Shown one piece after another: positions 61,799-64,000 of a stretch of 64,000 nt of DNA. How positions within the stretch are numbered: position 1 is the stretch's first letter; every line of letters begins with the position of its first letter. Below the pieces are notes generated by a model, which had not been told where the DNA came from, searched no databases, and saw only the letters and a list, made by a program, of their open reading frames with translations. Source of the DNA: JANQPA01 sp964548175 (GTDB taxonomy: Bacteria; Bacteroidota; Bacteroidia; Chitinophagales; Saprospiraceae); contig CAZJQS010000017.1 of assembly GCA_964548175.1 (NCBI GenBank), positions 22,717 through 86,716 of the forward strand, written 5' to 3'. The translations under genes and the position numbers were made by a program.

Positions 61799-63826
61799 AT
61801 GAAAAATGCAATCTTTCTTCTTTTTCTATTCCTTGCGCTAGGCGCTTGCACCGATAAGGAATCTCCTTCCAAATCCAGTGCTCCTGTTATTGACGAAGCG
61901 GTAAATGATCCTGCTCTCTTTCCCGAAGGTGTTCTTGTAGCCGGAACCTTAGAACAGGAAGAAACCGATGAATTCGAGTTGATGGTGAAGGCTGGTTCCT
62001 TTGTATATGGTCGGGTTGATCAGCAGACTGTGGATGTGGAAGTTAGCATTTATGATCCGGCAGGTGAAAAGATAGCCACTTTCGACGGCCCGGCGGCAGG
62101 TATGGAAGATTTCACCTTTGACGCAGAGTTAGAAGGTACTTACCGAATAGCCGTGAAGCCGATTGAGGAAGAGGAAGGCGCCTACACCATTCAGTTGGTT
62201 AAGAACGAGCCTAAGGCTGAAAGTCCGGAAGCCAGAGTAAATCAACTCTTTTCTGCCTATGACAACGACTTTACGCCCGGCGCTGTAGTCGGCGTCATTG
62301 AAGGGGGAGAAGTGACCTACGCCAAAGGATTCGGCATGGCTGACCTGGCGTACGACATTCCATTCGATACCGATATGCCCTCGAATATCGGCTCCGTATC
62401 CAAGCAATTTACGGCTATGGGAATTTTATTATTGGAAAAGGAAGGCCTGCTGAGCCTGGAAGACGACATTAGAAGGCATTTGCCGGAGCTTCCACAGTTT
62501 GAGCATACCATCCGGATAAAAAATTTGCTCAATCACACCAACGGGCTAAGGGAGATCTACAACATCATGCCACTCAGGGGGTGGGATGGGGAAGATAGGC
62601 TGCTTCGCGAAGAAGCCATTAACATCGTAAAAAGACAGCCGGAATTACAAGCCCCTCCCGGTGAAGAATTCAATTACAACAATACAGCTTTTATTCTCCT
62701 GACGCATGTGGTGGAACGGCTAACCGACCAGAGCTTCCCGGAATGGATGGCGCAAAATGTCTTCCAACCACTTGGCATGGATAACACCTATATTCGAAGG
62801 GATCCAGGCCACATCATCCCTAACGCGACTCAGGGATATGCTTCTGATGAGGACGGCTTTAGAGAATCGGGAGACCTGTATGCCGCCTATGGCGCCGGAG
62901 GCATTTACACCACCGTCGGAGATTTTGCTAAGTGGATGAAAAATTTCAAAACCGCTGAATTGGGTGGTCAGGAAGTCATTAACAAACTAACCACTCCTGA
63001 CACTCTAAATAATGGAGACACCCTCAATTATGCCCTTGGGCTAAGCGTTTCTGAATACCAGGGCTTAAAAAAATATTCGCATGGCGGCGCCGATATTGCC
63101 CACCGCACTATGCTGGTTTATTTTCCGGAGATCGACAAGGGCGTGGTGACCAACAGCAACAATGCCAATTTCAACCCGAATTTGGCCAATAAAGTTATCG
63201 ATGCTTTTTTCACCGAACACCTGGAGCCTGAGGAAGCAGCCAAAGATACAGAGGCGTCTGAAGAGGAAGCATTTACACTTGAGACCGAACAATTGAAAGC
63301 CTTTGAAGGAAAATACAAATCTGACGCTCTCGGGGTAGTCGTTGAAGTCAAATTAGAAGACGAGCAGTTGAGGGTGGAAATACCGGGCGATTCTCCTCTG
63401 GACTTGAAGCCCACCTCAGAAAACACCTTCGCCGACGCCACCGGTGAAGTAAGGCTGACCTTTCAAAAAGAAGAGGAGAAAGTAAAAAGCATAACTGTCG
63501 AAAGTGGTGAGCAAAAATACGATTTTGAAAAACTGGCGGACTATGCGCCAGGCAAAAAGGACCTCCAGGCTTTTGCCGGAAAGTACTACTCTAAAGAAAT
63601 CGAAACCGTATACACTATTGCACTGAAGGAAGACCAGCTGATCCTTCAGATCTTCGGCCTTGAAGATATTGAGTTGACGCCCATTAAAGAGAATACTTTT
63701 TCAGGAAGTGAATTTTTTATCGGCGAAATAGCTTTCGAGCGCAATATCTTTGGAAGGGTGAACGCTTTTACAGTCTCTAATGGAAGAACCAAAGGCGTCG
63801 CTTTCGAGCGCATGACCGGCCTGTAA
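61799..63826 (+). CDS. Lipoprotein serine hydrolase with N-terminal pre-peptidase-like domain
   Basis: From the ATG at 61799 the protein has 675 residues and a lipoprotein signal (MKNAIFLLFLFLALGAC). Residues 40-135 form a PPC-like beta domain (GTLEQEETDEFELMVKAGSFVYGRV). The class C beta-lactamase/esterase domain spans about 145-475, with Ser199-x-x-Lys202 (SVSK), Tyr293-Asn-Asn295 and HGG in KKYSHGGAD. The last 190 residues hold two beta-rich repeats of the DUF3471 kind (AFEGKYKSDALGVVVEVKLEDEQL and AFAGKYYSKEIETVYTIALKEDQL). A TTG start at 61775 would put eight residues before the signal and is less likely. Confidence 0.85.
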   Translation: MKNAIFLLFLFLALGACTDKESPSKSSAPVIDEAVNDPALFPEGVLVAGTLEQEETDEFELMVKAGSFVYGRVDQQTVDVEVSIYDPAGEKIATFDGPAAGMEDFTFDAELEGTYRIAVKPIEEEEGAYTIQLVKNEPKAESPEARVNQLFSAYDNDFTPGAVVGVIEGGEVTYAKGFGMADLAYDIPFDTDMPSNIGSVSKQFTAMGILLLEKEGLLSLEDDIRRHLPELPQFEHTIRIKNLLNHTNGLREIYNIMPLRGWDGEDRLLREEAINIVKRQPELQAPPGEEFNYNNTAFILLTHVVERLTDQSFPEWMAQNVFQPLGMDNTYIRRDPGHIIPNATQGYASDEDGFRESGDLYAAYGAGGIYTTVGDFAKWMKNFKTAELGGQEVINKLTTPDTLNNGDTLNYALGLSVSEYQGLKKYSHGGADIAHRTMLVYFPEIDKGVVTNSNNANFNPNLANKVIDAFFTEHLEPEEAAKDTEASEEEAFTLETEQLKAFEGKYKSDALGVVVEVKLEDEQLRVEIPGDSPLDLKPTSENTFADATGEVRLTFQKEEEKVKSITVESGEQKYDFEKLADYAPGKKDLQAFAGKYYSKEIETVYTIALKEDQLILQIFGLEDIELTPIKENTFSGSEFFIGEIAFERNIFGRVNAFTVSNGRTKGVAFERMTGL

Positions 63827-63839
63827 AGAAAAAAATCAT

Positions 63840-63924
63840 CACCCCCAGGATGCTGACGATTTACCTTGTAGAAAAAAATATTATTCCAAATTTTGATCAA
63901 AGGATCGTCAGCATCTTATGGGTG
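63840..63924. terminator. Inverted repeat between convergent genes
   Basis: Arms 63840-63860 and 63904-63924 match at 18 of 21 positions around a 43-base AT-rich spacer. It lies just after the serine hydrolase stop and just before the end of the leftward rhodanese gene, so it may stop transcription from both sides. Confidence 0.55.
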
Positions 63925-63929
63925 AGTTT

Positions 63930-64000
63930 TTAGAGTGTGGTTTTTTCTTTCTTCCACGCATCAATGCCGCCTTTAAGATTATAAAGGTTTTGAAAGCCAA
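63930..64000 (-). CDS. Rhodanese-like domain protein, C-terminal end only
   Basis: The last 22 codons of a leftward gene are present; the rest lies beyond the window. They encode GFQNLYNLKGGIDAWKKEKT followed by TL and a stop, which matches the typical end of rhodanese-like domains (GFxNVYNLxGGIxAW). The catalytic cysteine lies outside the window. The frame is read from position 63998 downward. Confidence 0.75.
   Translation of the reverse strand, partial: GFQNLYNLKGGIDAWKKEKTTL

Overview
The window looks like a chromosomal segment of a Bacteroidota bacterium, probably of the Saprospiria/Lewinella type. The evidence is a set of genes typical of that phylum (DUF5606, DUF4783, TIGR02757, OmpP1/FadL-like porin, DUF4846, GGGP synthase), type IX secretion (T9SS) C-terminal sorting domains on two proteins, and several upstream boxes matching the phylum's -7 promoter element TAnnTTTG. 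The genus-level guess is inference. No rRNA, tRNA, CRISPR array, prophage or complete insertion sequence was recognised.

Layout. 0.2-11.6 kb: housekeeping genes (M3 oligopeptidase, glycosyltransferase, TIGR02757, phosphoglycerate mutase, M28 peptidase, hypoxanthine phosphoribosyltransferase, inositol-phosphatase family, ABC permease). 11.7-17.2 kb: surface-polysaccharide export genes (flippase, Wzz-like, O-antigen ligase/polymerase-like) facing a WecA-like initiating transferase and a fluoride channel. 17.5-23.1 kb: envelope genes uppS and bamA, then rsgA, a previously unlisted 55-codon membrane ORF, and GGGP synthase. 23.5-29.6 kb: a [NiFe] uptake hydrogenase island, with hypABC divergent from hyaABCD; its small subunit carries the six-cysteine proximal-cluster signature of oxygen-tolerant group 1d enzymes. 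29.6-40 kb: an unusual pyruvate-kinase-like protein, a choice-of-anchor J lipoprotein, a DUF1800/DUF1501 pair, a DASH cryptochrome and a serine hydrolase. 40.6-45.4 kb: a CWC-DUF5522 zinc protein, an ECF sigma/anti-sigma/Spy-like operon, and proS. 46-58 kb: a surface protein with aromatic repeats and an Arg/Ser-rich tail, a FadL-like porin, two DUF2383 proteins beside a type II NADH dehydrogenase, and a transporter-histidine kinase-response regulator-glgX operon. 58-64 kb: an Asp-box beta-propeller protein, a second serine hydrolase and the end of a rhodanese gene.

How the parts fit. The hydrogenase operon encodes an exported, cytochrome-b-linked H2-oxidising complex plus its endopeptidase and the nickel-insertion factors HypA/B; hypD, hypE and hypF, needed for the Fe(CN)2CO ligand set, are not here. 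The envelope genes cover undecaprenyl carrier synthesis, glycan initiation, flipping, polymerisation and length control, but no dedicated sugar transferases lie among them.

The most unusual signal is not a gene. The intergenic spaces hold an exceptional number of long palindromes: a perfect 48-bp inverted repeat, a 53-bp palindrome in the uppS leader, two overlapping palindromes sharing one arm before the beta-propeller gene, and imperfect 130-200-bp nested hairpins. Several share a terminal motif of the form GGGGyTrTgTAAAAAGTC and look like non-autonomous palindromic elements. They are the best candidate here for something not yet described.
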